This document shows positions 60,620 through 64,000 of a stretch of 64,000 nt of DNA, in pieces; position 1 is the stretch's first letter, and each line of letters begins with the position of its first letter. This stretch comes from Gnetum montanum (taxonomy: Eukaryota; Streptophyta; Gnetopsida; Gnetales; Gnetaceae). The notes below the pieces were generated by a model. The model ran no database searches. It saw only the letters and a program-made list of their open reading frames with translations, and had not been told where the DNA came from. A program made the translations under genes and the position numbers. The stretch is taken from assembly GCA_015680685.1 (NCBI GenBank), contig MNCI01017582.1, forward strand, positions 1-64,000, read 5' to 3'.

Positions 60620-60866
60620 TCAAATTGCATCAACATCACCTAGTTCAAATTTAAAAAATTCATCAATGAAGGGTATATTTTGCAAGGTAAAGTTAATTTT
60701 TCGATACTTGGTATGTTTGCTCACAGTTGCTCTATTTGCCAGTTCTATCTTAATAATTTTCTTGAAAGGGAGACTTAATTTCAATAAATTATTTAACTTT
60801 GGAGAAATAAAGTTGTTGCTGGAACCATTATCAATCAAAAATTTAGTTTGTTTACCTTCAATTTAA
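60620..60866 (-). pseudogene. Element E aspartic protease
   Basis: Reads FLIDNGSSNNFISPKLNNLL then KIELANRATVS; the active-site D-S/T-G is Asp-Asn-Gly here. Retropepsin-like (RVP_2 type). A second open piece, 60616-60422, continues with LQKFDVTAHFGTHIFKVPTT. Confidence 0.75.
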
Positions 60867-60899
60867 CCTTTAAAAATTAGTAAAGAAAATTAAAATTTT

Positions 60900-62180
60900 C
60901 GCAAACTTGATTTAGTTGATGCAGATATCTTCTTGATGGCTATTGTAGTGACTAGAATTTTTCCTTTGTTCATGTTTGGGTTTGGTTTTTGATTTTTGAT
61001 TTGATTGGTCCTTTGTATATTTGCTTGAAATTCTGGACAATCTTGTTTAAGATGATCCTCACCACACAAGAATCATCCAGATCCTGGTCAAGCTTTTTTT
61101 GCTGGTGTCTCTTCTACCATTGCTTCTGGAAAAGGGGTTTGTCGAAAAGTTGCTTGTCGAAGGGTCACTCATATCTGATTTGATTCCTCATAATCCTTAG
61201 CAATTCTATATGCTTCATCAATAGTTTGGGGATTATGGGCTCGTGTTTGGGAACGTAATTATGTATGTAATCCTCCAATGAATTTTGAAGCTAATTCTCC
61301 CTCATCTTGGTGACTTACATACCAAGAAAGATCGCAAAATTCTTTGTAGTAATCATCTATGAATCATTTTCCCAATCTTAAGGAATCAAATCTCATTTTA
61401 CGCTCTTTGAGAAAAGAATTGGGAACAGATTTTTTTAAAAATCTCAACAAAAATTAAGCCAATTTGTAATCAAACCTTGAGATTTTAGCCCATTCCGCCA
61501 TGTTGCTGCAAGTCCTCTTAAATACAAGGAGATAAATTCTAGACATTCATGGCTTGACAAATTCAACATATCAAAGTAATTTTTCATTGTATCAAGTCAA
61601 TCCTTTGCCTTAGCACTAGACCCAGGGGCTCCATCATAATGATCTAATTTTACTTTCTCAGCATGAACTTGTGTCAATGATTCTTTAAATAGATTAAGCT
61701 AGTTCCCATATCCTTCATCCTCAATTTCAGTTCTATGGTATACAAGGTGGATTTTAGTATCTTGTCCATTAATAGGTGGAGGTTGATCTTAATGTTGTTC
61801 TCTAACTAAACCATGGGTAGGATTGGAAGGTTGAATAAGATGGTTGGTTACTTTCTTGATGGAGTCTACAAAGGAATCCATCTTTTCTTGTACTTTAGAC
61901 CATTTATCCTTTGAAGTTTGGGACAATTTCTTAATTTCTTTAGAAATATTTTGCATCTCTATCCAAAACCTTTGGTTTGAGTGTCAAAGTTCTTCTTGAA
62001 CATCCCTGATCTCATTAATTTGTTCTTCAAGGGCATTCATTTAGTCATTGACTCAGGCTTCCATTTCTCTCCAATTTATTCTTTGGATTCTGGACATCAG
62101 TAAGTTGAAGAAATTAGGTATATTGAGAATCCTTAGCCTCTATGGCCCTTTTATGGGATTTGAAATCATTTAGTTAGTTG
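60900..62180 (-). pseudogene. Element E gag
   Basis: Read with stops from about 62050: MNALEEQINEIRDVQEEL, KWSKVQEKMDSFVDSIKKV, KLDHYDGAPGSSAKAKD, YFDMLNLSSHECLEFISLYL and LAATWRNGL, the capsid pattern (YDGxxx, LxxxAxxW). The nucleocapsid zinc knuckle reads FLCGEDHLKQDCP near 61075-61035 (first Cys of the CCHC changed). It ends near 60900 at the protease. Confidence 0.75.
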
Positions 62181-62249
62181 TGGAAGAAGTTGAAACTGTT
62201 ATGGATTTCTCACTGAGTACAGAATCCTAATTATTTTTGAGATCTAAAT

Positions 62250-63148
62250 AAAGGAATTAAAAGTTAATTTTTTGTAATCCAAAAGCTAAATCTAACCATT
62301 CCATTAAGTTCAAAAGGCTCAAATCTATTCGAATTGGTTTTTGTTTGGTTAAAAATGGATTCCAGATTCAAAAGTTATAGTTGTTTTAAGTTTTCTTAAT
62401 TTTCATGCTTTTCAAGACTTCTTGAGAGGTGATCCATCCCAGTTCTACTCTAGGACATGTGCATTTAATGAAAAAGTTTTTATTTATGTACTACCATAAT
62501 GCCAATTTATATTTTTGTAAATATTTGAGTGCATATTTCGCTTAAACTAATACTAATGGTGCAAATTCTTGTTTTGTAAATTTTTTTTTGTTAGTTGACG
62601 GAATTTCAAAATTCTCGTCAATTATAAAAAGAATTTAATTTTTCCATCAATTGACGGACGACCCATTCAGGGTCTACATGGTGGCCAGAAGGCAGTGATG
62701 GGCATCACTAGAGGTAGTGATGGGTGATGTTGGAGGTAGTGATAGACGGTGCCGAAGGCGATGATAAGCGGTGCAGGCAAGCATGTAGCATGGTGTGGTG
62801 GGTTATGTGGTGTGAGGCATGGTGCTACATGGGTAGTTGCAATGTGACCAATGGTGGAAGTGATGGTAGGAGGAACAATTGTGATGTGATTTTTCTTTAT
62901 TTGCAAGAGATTTTGTAGTTGTAGATTTTGTTCATGGCATTTTTGAGCATTATTTATGCAAGAGATTTATTTCTCAAAAACACCATGAACAAACAAAGAA
63001 AGAGCAAACTTGATCGAGAGGGTAAAACTAAATTGGGTAAGTGGTAGAGAAATAGAGGAGGGATGAGTGATTCCATTTTTAATTATCTTGTTACCTCATC
63101 CAGTAGTCGGGCTTGGTTAACATCATTTTTTTAAAATCATCTCGACCA

Positions 63149-63150
<2 letters not shown>
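62250..63150. other. Gene-free stretch
   Basis: No supported gene. 62593-62660 has near-palindromes (TTGACGG...CGTCAA and TCCATCAATTGACGGA). 62690-62780 is a degenerate GGTAGTGATGGGTGATG repeat. The expected 5' LTR of element E was not recognised here. Confidence 0.4.

Positions 63151-63193
<43 letters not shown>
63151..63193. repeat. (AC)n microsatellite
   Basis: An uninterrupted AC dinucleotide repeat of about 21 units, immediately before the second LINE copy. Confidence 0.97.
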
Positions 63194-63194
<1 letters not shown>

Positions 63195-63197
63195 GCT

Positions 63198-64000
63198 AGT
63201 TTATTATTATTTGAAATAATGGTTAAATGATTGTTTCTTAAAATATAATATTTTAACTATTTAATAGAAATTAAGCTTTTGTTCATCATGGACATTTTAT
63301 GCCTTTAGCAATATTAAGTTTAAGGACCCCAAATGAGGTAGTAAAAGACTTGAAAATTTAAAAGGTGATTTTCTTTAGCATGATATAGATGAAGTTAAAA
63401 ATAAAAATAAAAATAAAAATCCTACATTAGATTATGATACAATTTTTCATTCATGGCAATATGGTAGACTAGGACATACAAAATCACATTATTTTAATAT
63501 GGTTCTTTTGGGAAAGTTGGCTTAAAAAATTATATCATGAATGAAAATATCAAGTGGGTCAAAGTAATGAAGGCTAAATATTTGAATGATATAGAAGATT
63601 TTTTAGAAGGATCATAAATTATTTGTGCTTTTGCTATATGCTGAGGATTTGAACAAGTGTATGAATGAGAAAACATTACTTAAAATCTCAAAATGGTAAG
63701 GATTCATTATGGGAAAATAAACATGCTTACAAAGTGGTAGAGACTTATGATACTTAATAAGGTGCATGAGTGCTCTATGCCCAGCCATACAAATCTACAA
63801 ATATACCTTATAGTTCATGATAAAAATAATATGAACAATTATCAAATGATTATTGTGAATAATATGTTTGCTAAGTTGTTGGATACTCTATTAGAAAAGA
63901 GAATCAATTCTTGGGCTGAGTTAACCAAGTTAGGGAAAAATGTTAAGTAGGTTTTAGACAAAATAACTTCACTATTGATCACTTAGTTACTCTCAAGCAC
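63198..64000 (+). mobile_element. Second LINE copy, truncated by window end
   Basis: Colinear with 44278-45060 and very similar base by base, including the LLDTLLEKRINSWAEL segment (63874-63920). Both copies begin at the same point (TTATTATTATTTGAAA), so this is a shared element or segment start. The right side continues beyond the window. Confidence 0.85.

Larger units (their letters stand above)
47011..62250 (-). mobile_element. Element E: chromovirus Ty3/gypsy, interrupted by D
   Basis: Minus sense. From right to left: gag (about 62180-60900), protease (60866-60620), RT (60366-59629), RNase H (59575-59140), integrase core (58990-58399), then element D, then integrase C-terminus and chromodomain (48476-47716) and the 3' LTR (47011-47516). 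The chromodomain and the domain order identify a chromovirus. The 5' LTR was not found to the right of 62250, so E is 5'-truncated or its LTR is too diverged. Confidence 0.85.

Noticed and set aside
63151-63193. Possible regulatory or CRISPR-like repeat
   Set aside because: It is a plain AC microsatellite; no spacer-repeat structure anywhere in the window.

Overview
This window looks like nuclear DNA of a seed plant, most probably a conifer. It is AT-rich and consists mostly of old, stop-riddled Ty3/gypsy LTR retrotransposons nested in one another. Its one convincing host gene is a terpene synthase with 10 exons and 9 short introns, the architecture known from conifer TPS-d genes. The species cannot be named from the sequence. 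There are no bacterial or viral genes, CRISPR arrays or rRNA genes.

Layout. 1-2170: degenerate tandem repeat of about 180 bp. 2175-6600: plus-strand Ty3/gypsy remnant (A), 5'-truncated, with its integrase deleted. 6600-12739: gene-poor, with a minus-strand gag remnant of another retroelement (about 8900-9741). 12740-36141: minus-strand element C, whose 3' LTR is split by the complete minus-strand element B (13101-23119), leaving a 5-bp target duplication. C also carries about 3.5 kb of extra, partly coiled-coil coding sequence between pol and its 3' LTR that B and D lack. 36142-39445: low-copy DNA with a tRNA-like SINE head, a fold-back element and two N-marked assembly joins. 39446-42289: the terpene synthase on the minus strand (575 residues, sesquiterpene-synthase-like, DDTAD motif intact, NSE/DTE motif atypical). 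42330-44200: its upstream region, built from repeated modules carrying TATA boxes and CACGTG G-boxes and interrupted by a 748-bp hAT-like element with an 8-bp target duplication. 44278-46550: decayed LINE; a second copy begins at 63198 and runs off the window. 47011-62250: minus-strand chromovirus E (one LTR, chromodomain, integrase, RNase H, RT, protease, gag), split inside its integrase by element D (48482-58398), again with a 5-bp target duplication.

A, B, C and D belong to one non-chromovirus, Athila-like family. They share LTRs starting TGATGA, a primer site resembling the tRNA-Asp type, a GGGGTA polypurine tract, the order gag-PR-RT-RH-IN and a Cys-rich linker between PR and RT. E is a chromovirus. 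Copies within the family, and the LTR pairs, differ by roughly 10-15% by eye and carry many stops, so the insertions are old and inactive. The terpene synthase is the only gene whose reading frame is intact across all splice junctions.
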